Positions 37,101-47,866 of a stretch of 64,000 nt of DNA are shown in pieces (the first letter of the stretch is position 1; each line of letters starts with the position of its first letter). The notes under the pieces are model-generated. The model had not been told where the DNA came from. It ran no database searches and was given only the letters and a program-made list of their open reading frames with translations. The translations under genes and the position numbers were made by a program. Source of the DNA: Arcuatula senhousia (Eukaryota > Mollusca > Bivalvia > Mytilida > Mytilidae); assembly GCA_963971305.1 (NCBI GenBank), contig OZ020317.1:11240001-11304000 (forward strand). Direction: 5' to 3'.

Positions 37101-40100
37101 CCTACAGTCAGTGATGTGTTTAAGAACTTGTATAGTGACATAAGAGAGAGTTGTAGTACACCTACCTATAGTCAGTGATGTGTTATAGAACGTGTATAGT
37201 GACTTAGAGAGAGATGTAGTACACCTACCTACAGTCAGTGATGTGTTATAGACCTTGTATAGTGACATAAGAGAGTGTTGTAGTACACCTACCTATAGTC
37301 AGTGATGTGTTATAGACCTTGTATAGTGACCTAAGAGAGAGTTGAACTGTACCTACCTACAGTCAGTGATGAGTTATAGAACTTGTATAGTGACTAATAG
37401 AGAGTTGTAGTGTACCTACCTAGAGTCAGTGATGAGTTATAGAACTAGTATAGTGACTTAGAGAGAGTTGTGGTGTACCTACCTATAGTCGGTGATGAGT
37501 TATAGAACTTGTATAGTGACTAATAGAGAGTTGTAGTACACCTACCTACAGTCAGTGATGAGTTATAGAACTTGTATAGTGACTTAGATAAAGATGTAGT
37601 GTACCTACCTACAGTCAGTGATGAGTTATAGAACTTGTATAGTGACTAATAGAAAGTTGTTGTGTACCTACCTACAGTCAGTTATGAGTTTTAGAACTTG
37701 TATAGTGACCTAAGAGAGAGTTGTGGTGTACCTACCTACAGTCAGTGATGAGTTATAGACCTTGTATAGTGACATAAGAGAGTGTTGTAGTACACCTACC
37801 TACAGTCAGTGATGTGGTTTAGACCTTGTATAGTGACTCAGAGAGAGTTGTAGTGTACCTACCTACAGTCAGTGATGAGTTATAGAACTAGTATAGTGAC
37901 ATAAGAGAGAGTTGTGGTGTACCTACCTACAGTCAGTGATGAGTTATAGAACTAGTATAGTGACTTAGAGAGAGTTGTAGTGTACCTACCTACAGTCAGT
38001 GATGAGTTATAGAACTAGTATAGTGACCTAAGAGAGAGTTGTAGTGTACCTACCTACAGTCAGTGATGTGTTATAGACCTTGTATAGTGACATAAGAGAG
38101 AGTTGTAGTACACCTACCTATAGTCAGTGATGTGTTATAGACCTTGTATAGTGACATAAGAGAGAGTTGTAGTACACCTACCTATAGTCAGTGATGTGTT
38201 AAAGAACTTGTATAGTGACATAAGAGAAAGTTGTAGTACACCTTCCTACAGTCAGTGATGTGGTTAAGACCTTGTATAGTGACTGATAGAGAGTTGTAGT
38301 GTACCTACCTACAGTCAGTGATGAGTTATAGACCTTGTATAGTGACTAATAGAAAGTTGTAGTGTACCTACCTACAGCCAGTGATGTGTTATAGACCTTG
38401 TATTGTGACCTAATAGAGAGTTGTAGTGTACCTACCTACAGTCAGTGATGTGTTATAGAACTTGTATAGTGACTTAGAGAGAGTTGTAGTACACCTACCT
38501 ACAGTCAGTGATGTGTTTAAGAACTTGTATAGTGACATAAGAGAAAGTTGTAGTACACCTACCTATAGTCAGTGATGTGTTATAGAACTTGTATAGTGAC
38601 TTAGAGAGAGTTGTAGTACACCTACCTACAGTCAGTGATGTGTTATAGACCTTCTATAGTGACTAATAGAAAGTTGTAGTGTACCTACCTACAGTCAGTG
38701 ATGAGTTATAGAACTTGTATAGTGACTGATAGAGAGTTGTAGTGTACCTACCTAGAGTCAGTGATGAGTTATAGAACTTGTATAGTGACTGATAGAGAGT
38801 TGTAGTGTACCTACCTAGAGTCAGTGATGAGTTATAGAACTAGTATAGTGACTTAGAGAGAGTTGTGGTGTACCTACCTATAGTCGGTGATGAGTTATAG
38901 AACTTGTATAGTGACTAATAGAGAGTTGTAGTACACCTACCTACAGTCAGTGATGAGTTATAGAACTTGTATAGTGACTTAGATAAAGATGTAGTGTACC
39001 TACCTACAGTCAGTGATGAGTTATAGAACTTGTATAGTGACTAATAGAAAGTTGTTGTGTACCTACCTACAGTCAGTGATGAGTTTTAGAACTTGTATAG
39101 TGACCTAAGAGAGAGTTGTGGTGTACCTACCTACAGTCAGTGATGAGTTATAGACCTTGTATAGTGACATAAGAGAGTGTTGTAGTACACCTACCTACAG
39201 TCAGTGATGTGGTTTAGACCTTGTATAGTGACTCAGAGAGAGTTGTAGTGTACCTACCTACAGTCAGTGATGAGTTATAGAACTAGTATAGTGACATAAG
39301 AGAGAGTTGTGGTGTACCTACCTACAGTCAGTGATGAGTTATAGAACTAGTATAGTGACTTAGAGAGAGTTGTAGTGTACCTACCTACAGTCAGTGATGA
39401 GTTATAGAACTAGTATAGTGACCTAAGAGAGAGTTGTAGTGTACCTACCTACAGTCAGTGATGTGTTATAGACCTTGTATAGTGACATAAGAGAGAGTTG
39501 TAGTACACCTACCTATAGTCAGTGATGTGTTATAGACCTTGTATAGTGACATAAGAGAGAGTTGTAGTACACCTACCTATAGTCAGTGATGTGTTAAAGA
39601 ACTTGTATAGTGACATAAGAGAAAGTTGTAGTACACCTTCCTACAGTCAGTGATGTGGTTAAGACCTTGTATAGTGACTGATAGAGAGTTGTAGTGTACC
39701 TACCTACAGTCAGTGATGAGTTATAGACCTTGTATAGTGACTAATAGAAAGTTGTAGTGTACCTACCTACAGCCAGTGATGTGTTATAGACCTTGTATTG
39801 TGACCTAATAGAGAGTTGTAGTGTACCTACCTACAGTCAGTGATGTGTTATAGAACTTGTATAGTGACTAATAGAGAGTTGTAGTGTACCTACCCACAGT
39901 CGGTGATGAGTTATAGAACTTGTATAGTGACTAATAGAAAGTTGTAGTACACCTACCTATAGTCAGTGATGTGTTATAGAACTTGTATAGTGACTTAGAG
40001 AGAGTTGTAGTACACCTACCTACAGTCAGTGATGTGTTATAGACCTTCTATAGTGACTAATAGAAAGTTGTAGTGTACCTACCTACAGTCAGTGATGAGT

Positions 40101-43100
40101 TATAGAACTTGTATAGTGACTGATAGAGAGTTGTAGTGTACCTACCTAGAGTCAGTGATGAGTTATAGAACTTGTATAGTGACTGATAGAGAGTTGTAGT
40201 GTACCTACCTACAGTCAGTGATGTGTTATAGAACTTGTATAGTGACTAATAGAAAGTTGTTGTGTACCTACCTACAGTCAGTGATGTGTTATAGAACTTG
40301 TATAGTGACATAAGAGAGAGTTGTAGTACACCTAACTACAGTCAGTGATGTGTTATAGACCTTCTATAGTGACTAATAGAAAGTTGTAGTGTACCTACCT
40401 ACAGTCAGTGATGAGTTATAGAACTTGTATAGTGACTAATAGAAAGTTGTAGTGTACCTACCTACAGTCAGTGATGTGTTATAGAACTTGTATAGTGACC
40501 TAAGAGAGAGTTGTAGTGTACCTACCTACAGTCAGTGATGAGTTATAGACCTAGTATATTTACTAATAGAGAGTTGTAGTACATCTACCAACAGTCAGTG
40601 ATGAGTTATAGAACTTGTATAGTGACTTAGAGGGAGTTGTAGTGTACCTACCTACAGTCAGTGATGTGTTATAGAACTTGTATAGTGACCTTAGAGTGAG
40701 TTGTAGTGTACCTACCTACAGTCAGTGATGAGTTTGAGAACTTGTACAGTGACCTAAGAGAGAGTTGTAATGTACCTACCTACAGTCAGTGATGAATTAT
40801 AGAACTTGTATAGTGACTTAGACAATTTTCATGATTTTAAATTGCACAATTTAATAAGTAAGTAAGTGAGTTGGTAAAACTTTATTTTGATTAAGCATGA
40901 TAAAAAGAATAGGAGACCAGCTTTAAGGAATATAACCGAATATAAAATCAGATACACCAAACAATAAAAACAAGACAGTGTGCAATTTTCATATAATGAC
41001 TGTTAATGTGCCTGTGAAAAAAAAATGCCATAAAAATTAAAAGAGCTGTTATAAGTATTTGAAATAAAAAATAGACTTAAAAATTTGCTACAACAATAAA
41101 AATCTACCAGAAGAGTCTAGTTGAAATTCAAAAAAATAAAATCAATATTTATTTTAAAAGCCTAGGTACTTATGTACTGTTAAATCTTTATAAGTCAAGT
41201 AGTCTTGCAATTGCAGAGAAAATAAGATTCATATAAATTCATTTAAATCCTGAACTAATTGGGTATTATTTAGGTTATTAACTTACCTTGTACTCAGGAA
41301 ACTTAATGACCACTTTAACTTTTATAACAGCTGGGCACCCCTTCTTTTTTGTGTTTTGAATTAGCCTGCGTCTCTTCTTGTTTCCATAGGAATGGTCACT
41401 CTCCTATATAAAATATAATTAATAAGGAGTTTAAATAAAACATATTTTTTCTCAGAATTTAGAATTTTTAATGGCAAAATATTTGTGCAAATGTTTAATA
41501 TTTCATCCCACCATACTTTTGTTTGAAGACATTAACTTTATTCAAGCTAAGACACAGCTTGTCAGCAAAATAAAAGTGGATGAGATTGATAACATAACAG
41601 AATGTTCCAGCAAAAAATCTGCCATATGCTAAACAAGGTTTGTTTCATATACGTGTCCAAATTTAGATTCATGGTATAGGCATAATGTTTCATATAACTT
41701 GAAATATAAATTCTTTGTTACGACTAAAGAAGAAGATATTATTAGAATTTTAATGGAGTGAAAAAAGTTAATATTGTCAATGACATAAATTTAAAATTCA
41801 TCGAAAAAAATATCATTGTTCAAATAATAATTTCTTCAAACATTTTGGCCAGAGTCCTTCATCGGTTGCTTTTCTTTCATGCTATTTTTTTTTTCAGTCA
41901 TTAGCATGTAAAATGGAATAATTAGGCTAGCTAGGCACTGTCTAACTCATACATTTATTGTCTAACTCATACATTTATTATAATGTCACATGGATTGTCA
42001 TGATCATACAATTATTTTAAATAAAATTTCCTTGTAAACTCAAAATAATATAATAACTGATTCTTTTAATTCAAAGCTTTATTTTAAACCTGTCTGTCAT
42101 CACTGCTGGTACTTTCAACACCCTTTGGTCCATAGTGGCATTCTAGTTCTTCATTGCCAACTACAACAAAGGGTATGCCATCATCTTCTATAAGACAACC
42201 ATCACTCCATGACTTTGACCAATAAATTTCTTTTCCATCAAAGTTTTGAAAATCTGAAAAAATGTACAATATTGTTGTCTTAAAAATACAAAATACCAAC
42301 AGCATAACGTTGTTAAATCTAGTTGTGAAAATATACACATTCACCCACAATCCATGTGGTATTTTTTAAACAAATATTGTAAAATGGGGCATGAATTTAT
42401 CATCCTAGTTTAAATAGGGGTCAGATTTTACTATCCATTATGGGGTATATAGAAGGACAGCAGATATTGAACTTTCAACAGGAATCACTCTTATAATAAC
42501 ATTCAATGTACGAACAACTTAATTGACTTGCTAGTTGGTTTAATGATATGACATGTATATAAAACCTCTATTGACTCTGTATCAGTTGACATATCAGTTT
42601 CTTATCTGGATGCCGTTTCATAAAGTATTGTCAATTACTTATTAAAGCTGCCTATATCGGATTATCTTTAGGCTACTCCTTGCTGGTGGCTATGTTCCAG
42701 ACGATATGAGTAATTGAGTATCTTGACCATACACATACATGTATGGTTATGACCATAAATACTCATATATACCTATGAATATATAATGAGGAGCCAGACC
42801 ATATAAGTATTTGGATTATATGAGTATTTTTCGATTAAATGATCTAACAGATTTTTAAGTGGAATAAAATTGAAAGCATGTATTACTAATATTAATAAGC
42901 CTGGATCTGACACTGGTTTCTGATCTGAATCTGAATTGATACTGTGCAGGGTCTGAAGACATCATCACACATAAAAACTTTTAAAAGTTCAACGGTGTAC
43001 ATGCGTACATGTATATTACGGAAGGCTACTATTTACTGGTTAAAAAACCATAAGCTCAGCAAAACCTGAGCTGGCTGACCCCCTCCTTGAATGTATCCAG

Positions 43101-43675
43101 GGAGTCCCTGTCAGAAATGACCAGCTGACATTAATTAAAGTACAATGTAGGTAGTCCGATCTGCAATGCAAGTTCGAATAAGAGTAAAGTTTTTGTTAAG
43201 GTTTATATGATTTGCTTTGAATTATATGCATTTCATTTAGACCTTGGGCCAATTAGAAAGGCAAGCAGTGCCTACTGACCTCGTTGAAAGCTGCTGTGCT
43301 CGGGGTTATCAATTACCTCTTGTTATGTGAACTGTGTCATGTACACTTATTCCACATCTCATCATTTTCTATTATATGATAAAATGCACATAAGCTGATG
43401 CAATACAACTTTCCTTATGCATCAAAGGATAAAATGTTACTTCTCTGGCACTCAATCATCATAATATAAAAGCCAAATCACATGCAACTGGACTTGATTG
43501 AAATAATTTGATTGATTTAATTACCGTTAGGAAAGGAATCTGTGCGAAACAAATTTTTATTGGTTGATCGCTTGCTTATGAAAGCTGAGGTAGTCCCGAG
43601 CTCATAAAAATCAATGCTTTCTTTCACTTTCGAGTACTTGGCAACGTAAATAAGTTGGTTATCTTGGTCAACCAT
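20489..43675 (-). CDS. CARF-domain / Ulp1 (C48) protease fusion protein, 19 coding exons
   Basis: Exons in transcript order: 43525-43675, 42090-42253, 41287-41403, 34423-34573, 33826-34039, 33351-33440, 32973-33022, 29378-29443, 28402-28490, 28087-28128, 27668-27769, 27165-27230, 26695-26783, 26000-26123, 25658-25766, 24904-25160, 23337-23398, 22779-22856, 20489-20663. All junctions are GT-AG and reading phase agrees across every one; the sum is 2196 nt (731 residues plus stop). Only the acceptor of the seventh exon is ambiguous. Residues ~60-300 resemble the CARF/ALS2CR8 DNA-binding-type domain, ~335-541 are a Ulp1 cysteine protease, ~550-620 are acidic and Ser-rich, and ~628-731 are an unrecognised tail. 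The inferred role is a nuclear protease acting on SUMO or a related modifier, targeted by the CARF part. The start ATG has A at -3 and G at +4, but no in-frame stop was seen just upstream. No transposase domain is present. Confidence 0.85.
20741..21522. repeat. tandem-core element, ~174-bp unit, four copies
   Basis: CACATCTACATTATGTCA recurs at about 20816, 20991, 21165 and 21339. The core is preceded by TGTGAGCCGCAGCTCACA (a perfect small palindrome) and followed by GACAGACGGA microsatellite repeats. It closes with TACCCCCCACTTTTGAAGTG and a G run, a terminal hairpin. It lies in intron 18 of the minus-strand fusion gene. Confidence 0.8.
21656..22630. repeat. tandem-core element, 168-bp unit, five copies, with (ACGG/ACGA)n tail
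   Basis: GGTAAACAGGAAGTAGACTA recurs at 21726, 21894, 22062, 22230 and 22398, exactly 168 apart. The start has TGTGAGCTAATGCTCAC and the end has an (ACGG/ACGA)n run (22533-22586) and the hairpin CCCCCTCTTCTTCGAAGCGG. The ends are the same type as the neighbouring element at 20741, but the core is unrelated. Also inside intron 18. Confidence 0.85.
23399..24903. other. intron 16 of the fusion gene, AT-rich, nothing recognised
   Basis: Lies between exon 17 (23337-23398) and exon 16 (24904-25160). No additional exon, satellite or inverted repeat was found. Confidence 0.6.
25658..28490 (-). CDS. Ulp1/SENP-type C48 protease domain: exons 9-15 of the fusion gene
   Basis: Exon 9 ends DTELPDE and exon 10 gives IMNAYISLKCRLTK, the usual Ulp1 entry (L-D-E-I-I-N-x-Y-I). 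Exon 12 has GFHWTLM with catalytic His430-Trp431. Exon 13 has EIVYLNPLG, with Asn447 exactly 17 residues after the His, where yeast Ulp1 has its Asp (H514/D531). Exon 14 has KQQDSNSCGVFVLK, with Gln493 (oxyanion position, six before Cys) and nucleophile Cys499. Exon 15 has RCLRHQMGQYLVECS, the closing helix. The fold would cleave SUMO or another ubiquitin-like modifier from its target. Asn in place of Asp is the papain arrangement and may be active. Confidence 0.88.
26352..26618. repeat. short interspersed element, copy B (intron 13)
   Basis: Matches 20072-20333. Its ends, TATGTCACCTGCGTC (about 26382) and TTGCAGGCGACATAAA (about 26602), form an inverted pair, suggesting a miniature inverted-repeat element. 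It lies between exons 13 and 14 of the minus-strand gene. Confidence 0.7.
27372..27450. repeat. solo left end of the GTCTCGCCTGC element
   Basis: GAGTTAACACTAAAGTTTGT then CTCGCCTGCCTGCACCATCT is nearly identical to 11809-11850. No tandem core or right end follows. Located in intron 11 of the fusion gene. Confidence 0.6.
28491..29377. repeat. intron 8 with a ~130-bp direct duplication
   Basis: CATTCATGCAGAAAA plus AGGTCACAGCCAGCATC occurs near 28991 and again near 29121, a spacing of about 130. The second copy is followed by a GGATGGACAAACAGACAGAT microsatellite (about 29273), as seen at the ends of other tandem-core elements here. No exon between 28491 and 29377 was supported. Confidence 0.5.
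29830..32908. mobile_element. ~3.1-kb element with terminal inverted repeats in intron 7
   Basis: The left end TAGTGCAGTGAC (29830) and, ~45 bases in, TTTAATCAACC and GGACACACGGCT are mirrored at the right end: AGCCGTGTGTCA, GGTTGATTAAAA and GTCACTGCACTA (32848-32908). TTT borders both ends, a possible 3-bp target duplication. No long ORF is inside, so it appears non-autonomous. It occupies most of the intron between exons 7 and 8 of the fusion gene and carries another degraded repeat at 31487-31860. Confidence 0.6.
31487..31860. repeat. degraded copy of the 1300-2185 tandem-core element
   Basis: It has ACCGTATTTGATAATGATTT and related words seen in the 1300-2185 core, with only about two diverged units. 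The edges (GCGAGAGGCATTAAGG; GTGCGGGGCGTTTGTGCCC) correspond to those of the first copy. Confidence 0.55.
33351..43675 (-). CDS. N-terminal CARF (ALS2CR8)-like half: exons 1-6 of the fusion gene
   Basis: Exons 1-6 encode residues 1 to about 296. Exon 2 carries GIPFVVVGNEELECHYGP. Exon 3 carries KKRRRLIQNTKKKGCPAVI followed by KVVIKFPEYK, the pattern I know from CARF proteins (Cys-Pro-Ala after a basic patch, then FPxY/FK). Exon 5 carries LLGVRKVSDVKLFLHTYV and NRRYFPVDKNIRNQI, again a CARF signature. Exon 6 carries the DQQNL and SFFIRT blocks. The family is linked to calcium-responsive transcription in vertebrates and is expanded in invertebrates and in some transposon-related proteins. The large gap between exons 3 and 4 is the intron filled by minisatellite array 2. 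Confidence 0.8.
34672..40823 (-). repeat. minisatellite array 2, ~62-64 bp unit, roughly 97 copies, inverted relative to array 1
   Basis: The unit reads TACCTACCTACAGTCAGTGA, TGTGTTATAGAACTTGTATA, GTGACATAAGAGAGAGTTGT on the plus strand, the reverse complement of array 1. Successive units at 35066 and 35130 are 64 apart. Higher-order duplications are visible: the CCCACAGTCGG variant recurs at 34744 and 36402 (~1658), and the GTTGTTGTG variant at 37656 and 39051 (1395). The array fills intron 3 of the fusion gene, beginning only ~99 bases from exon 4. Confidence 0.95.
40824..41286. other. remaining part of intron 3, nothing recognised
   Basis: AT-rich sequence between the end of array 2 and the donor site of exon 3. 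No feature found. Confidence 0.6.
41404..43524. other. introns 1 and 2 of the fusion gene (around exon 2 at 42090-42253)
   Basis: AT-rich intronic sequence. A dispersed motif (GTACACTTATTCCACATCTC) lies at 43341-43360. Nothing else recognised. Confidence 0.5.
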
Positions 43676-44620
43676 ATTGTATACTGGTCCTTTGTGCCGG
43701 TAACTTTGACACCGGCATACAGTTAAAGCGAAAACAAATTCCGTTGCTATTCCGAATCTGATTTCGTTTTATAATTTTCATGAATATTCATAAACCTACT
43801 TAGAATCAGTGAGAAATAGAATCAATCGTTTATGGGTCATCACAAAATTACCCACTCTAATACGGTATTGCTCTATACAGATACCCATGATTAATTATGT
43901 CACACCAGAAAGGTGTGAAAAGAAAAGTAAAGAGTGGGTTTTACGCACGTGTTTTATACAATTCATTGAATCATACAAGTTCAAAAATAATGCATTCAAT
44001 GTCAGAACGATATACAATAACAACTGCATTTCAAGTGGAGGTATTGGGAGAAATAAATATGGATTTAAAATGGCATAGTGCAAGATATAGCCATATGTAG
44101 GAAAGTATCTAAAAATGGGAAATAAAGTGAATGTATAAAATATGAAAAAGTAGTGGAAGGGAATATTCATATCGGTGAATGAATCAACGCCACAGGGATA
44201 AAGAAAGTAAGTTTCTCTTAAGCATTAGAAACAAAAACTTTTAACAAAAGTGACTTTAATGGCAATTCAAATAAAATTATAAAGTTACTATCTTCTCAAT
44301 GTCCTTCAATGGTTGAAAATTATTGAAAATTATACGTTCATAAATAGAGAATATATTTATATTTTCTTGAATTCGTTTGAAAACTCTGCAAAGAAAGATT
44401 TTACAATTTTGAATATACTCTTGTGGAAAAATATGTTAAAATGACACATGCAAGCTTTAGTATTAGTCACGTGACCATTATTTTTTACGGTATGGTTACG
44501 CTTCGTTGACTGATTTTACTACGACGGAGTAAACAATAAAAGTTTGAGTGGTCTTAACTTCGTTTAAAATTTATTATTCGTTTCTGAGTTCTAACTATAT
44601 TTGTATTAATTTATTCTTAC
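43676..44620. other. upstream region of the fusion gene, nothing firm
   Basis: Contains the presumed 5' UTR and promoter of the minus-strand fusion gene, but no TATA box or initiator could be fixed with confidence. Overlapping short ORFs on both strands lack splice context. Confidence 0.4.
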
Positions 44621-44666
44621 CAATAATGCACACAGACAGCAAGACGAAACACAAGAGGTCCTTCAT
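44621..44666 (-). CDS. possible first coding exon with a signal peptide
   Basis: On the minus strand an ATG at 44664-44666 gives MKDLLCFVLLSVCIIG, a signal-peptide-like start (Lys then a hydrophobic core), running straight into a GTAAGA donor at 44620. A CTTTACAG acceptor-like site lies a little upstream in the transcript. No following exon could be identified, so it could be chance or part of a nested secreted-protein gene. Confidence 0.3.
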
Positions 44667-44869
44667 TTTCTGTTCTATCTAAGGCAAAGGTTTCTGTAAA
44701 GAAACGACAAGATGGGATGAATTCAATGCTTTTTTTTTTTAAATTTTATAAAATCTAAACTTATGTTGTGTTTTATCTTTGTATTTTCTTACTGATCCAC
44801 TATTTTTGAAATGTCTACAGGTACCAATTGATTCTGGTCCGTCACTTTATTTTTCTTTCTCATGATTAT

Positions 44870-45395
44870 GCAAAACAGCATAACAACATGACTCTTTGAT
44901 TGATCTTTCTTCGGTTATTTTGATGTTTTGTTTATTATAACAACTTTATAAGTTTTGCCTTTTTTCTCTTAACTTTGTGTTGGTATTTTTAGATTTGCGA
45001 TAACTGGATTAATGAATGCCCCGCTGGCACTGTTTTGTTTCTTGGTAACAAGCAGGAACAGAGAACCCTCCCTATCTTATTCATGTTAGCTTTTCTTTTT
45101 TTTTATTCAACGCAAGTTTTATTTGCTTTTGTTGTTGTTGCTTATCTGTAATTTGTTCTTCGATTGTCTCTTTCACTAAAAATAACGCCTTTTCAATGAA
45201 TTAAAGAAGCAAAGGGGTACCAATGGGTAAATCGGAAGAAAAGGGAAAAAAATCCTTAAACATAAAATCATCACAATAGAAAACCACACAACAAGCAAAA
45301 ACACGTCTATATAACAACCAACAAAAATGCAATCAAAAACTTGAACTCAAATCGAAACGAGACTGAACAAAGATGCTCCGGAAGAGTAAACAGTT
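44870..45395. repeat. inverted pair of retroelement-tail fragments
   Basis: The left part ends with AATGCCCCGCTGGCACTG (about 45015, plus orientation). The right part starts AGGGGTACCAATGGG (about 45214) and ends GATGCTCCGGAAGAGTAAAC (about 45373), the minus orientation of the same tail family. This repeats, in a smaller form, the inverted arrangement at 4270-5640. Confidence 0.45.
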
Positions 45396-45552
45396 TCATA
45401 TACTAGGAGATTCTTTGTAACAATATCAATCTTATATGTTTCATTTTGCATACGAGTGAAAAATGTCTAAAAATCATAATAAAAAGGTTACAAACTGTTG
45501 CTCTGCGGTTAAAAGTAAGCAAAGACTTTTTGTTAACTAGTGAACGACTAAC

Positions 45553-45553
<1 letters not shown>

Positions 45554-45604
<51 letters not shown>
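45554..45604 (+). repeat. (AAAG)n microsatellite
   Basis: About thirteen AAAG units. Two opposite-strand ORFs across it are low-complexity artefacts. Confidence 0.9.
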
Positions 45605-46589
45605 GAAAAGAATGAAAAGAAGGAAGGACGAAAGAAAAAGTAAGGAAACCCCAATTAAATAGATTATACCTAAAACTTATGTTTAAAAGTTTTTCTTCGA
45701 ACTATTTTTTTTATTTTCGGAATAATAATATATGTTTTAAATCTACTTACGAAATGTCCAATAATTTGTGCGATCACATTGTTTCTACCAAAAAAACCTT
45801 TATTTATATGTATGCGTGTATGCTATCAGTCAATATGACAGATAAGTGGTTCCAAAAAAGATTTCCTATAAAAATAGAAAAAAAAAACAAAGAAAGAAAA
45901 CATATTTAATATAAAACAATAGAGATGTGTCATTATCTAATATAGACGAAGGACGTTAGGTCCGTTCCGGGATTCCCCGACTTATTTTACGGGGTCTTTC
46001 AGGGTCAGCCTCTATCAAGACCCGGAAAACAATTAGGTAGCGCATTTGCCGATATCATTTAGCGAGAAAAACGGTTATGACAGTCCAGTTTCGGATTTTG
46101 TTTTTGAAAAGGACTGACGGATCCCTAAACAGCCTCAAAGGTACTGGACAAACTCGACGAGAAGTATTTAATGGTTTTTCTTTTATTAACCATGAAAGAG
46201 ACCACGAATCATAAACCACAGTATTTCAAGGAAGAGCGTTTCTAACTTTGATTGATGGTAACATCTTTCGGTGAATCTATTTTTGGTGGATTATATTATA
46301 TAAGTAATTAAAGAGTTGAAGACTGGCCTATGAAAGAATACACCTGGGTAAGGCCATCCTGAAATGTTCACAAATGTCGAACAAAATCAGATTGAAGTCT
46401 GCGTTTGAAAATTCAGATTTTTTTTTGTTCAAAACAGGAAGTAGTGGTCTAACAAGTCTGAAAGTCGCAGATGACAACTAGCAAGACGGCGAGCACCGTC
46501 CGACCTCTGGTCATGTTGAAGATTGCTGGTTATTTTCCATTGGGATTTTTTAAATTGCCGTTTCTTTATGTTTGTTGTGTCGCGAACAC

Positions 46590-46800
46590 TTATTCCACAT
46601 CTCTATATCGTCTATAGTTTCTTATACTGCCTTGAACCACCGTGTCAATTTCAAATCCGATTTTTATGTCACCACGGTTTCTGAGAAAAGCTTTACGGAA
46701 CTTTTCTTTTTTCATTTGTCTGGTCTTTAACAGGAAGACGTTGTAAACTCGCCTAGGACGTATAGTTTGTGAAGCAAAACCATTATGCCAAATTTTCAAC
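46590..46800 (-). repeat. degraded reverse-oriented fragment of the 1300-2185 family
   Basis: Contains TTTCTGAGAAAAGCTTTACG and CTAGGACGTATAGTTTGTGA, the reverse complements of words in the 1300-2185 core. A related fragment is at 48225-48425 (GGACATACAGTTTATCATAC). Confidence 0.5.
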
Positions 46801-46920
46801 TTTTCTGAAAAAAAAAGTTTGAATAAATTTTAACATTTGTTGGTTTATTGAACCATAAATTTCATGGTGCACATTGAAAAAAAAACGGCCTCAGGCAACA
46901 GTTCCTAAATCATCTCAAGC

Positions 46921-47000
46921 ACCTCGAGATAATCAATCAATCAATCAAATTTATTGTCATATAAACATCTAAACGGAGTTTGTGACAAAAACAAATAATA
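46921..47000 (-). repeat. LINE 3'-tail fragment with (ATCA)n end
   Basis: AATCAATCAATCAATCAAAT followed by TTATTGTC and GTTTGTGACAAAAAC. It is the same design as the tail at 47867: a short tandem repeat, an AATAAA-like signal on the minus strand and a shared GTTTGTGAC block. Read as the end of a CR1/L2-type LINE on the minus strand. Confidence 0.5.
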
Positions 47001-47866
47001 GCGAGCATAGCTCGCAAGCGGGCACGAAGTGCCCGCTCGAGCGGAGAGCTCTACGGTATTTGTTTCCGCGAGAAATTTGCTAATGCTGATTTAGATTTTT
47101 TATGGTCCGGAAAAGGGTTATTATTTTTACAGGGCCGGAGTGAATATTAAAATAATTTATAAGAAAAGAAATAATGGTTAAAAAAATAATAAATTGCGCT
47201 TTTTACAAGAAAATAATATTCTTAAAATAATAATTACACATTACCTGCTCGTTTCGTCTTGGTTACATGCACGTACGAAACTAACGTTTCTCGAAGCTTA
47301 ATCGCCCCATACCATCTCGCCCCAAAATAAGCAAAGGGAAATATTGGAAATTAAATGATAGCGATAGCCCTGAATGTCGACATTTAGTACAAAATATGAA
47401 TATGCTCGCTAGAATTTGTATTGGATAGTCCTTCCGAGTAAAGATGGCAGAATTCTAAACTTTCTACGGAATCACTGTCATTACTGTTTTAACTGTTCAT
47501 ATAGTTTAAATTTCTAGACATATTGAGTTATTTGCAAAAAAAATGCCTTTTTCCCGACACAAAATATCTAACATGTAAATACAATAGAAGAATGGATCTA
47601 TAAAATGTTTAATGGACTATAAATAGTCTTAGAAAGAAGTGTGCCAATGGGGATTCAACTACCACAAGTCCGAAAAAGACCAGAACAATACTACCAGATA
47701 AAAGAGGAAAACCCAACAAAAATGATGTAAAATGCACCATTTGATTTCATTGATTATGATCATCATTATATAAACAAAACGTATAGTCCCTTTTAGCTAT
47801 GCTCGCATTTAGGCAATGCCTACTCCATATTATAACAAAACAACAGTAGAAATACATAATTAACAA

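Noticed and set aside
34672..40823. CRISPR-like appearance of the regular short repeats
   Set aside because: There are no unique spacers: units adjoin directly and diverge along their whole length. It is a eukaryotic minisatellite and no cas genes are present.
45403..45654. Overlapping Ser/Phe-rich and Lys/Glu-rich ORFs
   Set aside because: Both are translations of the (AAAG)n microsatellite on opposite strands.
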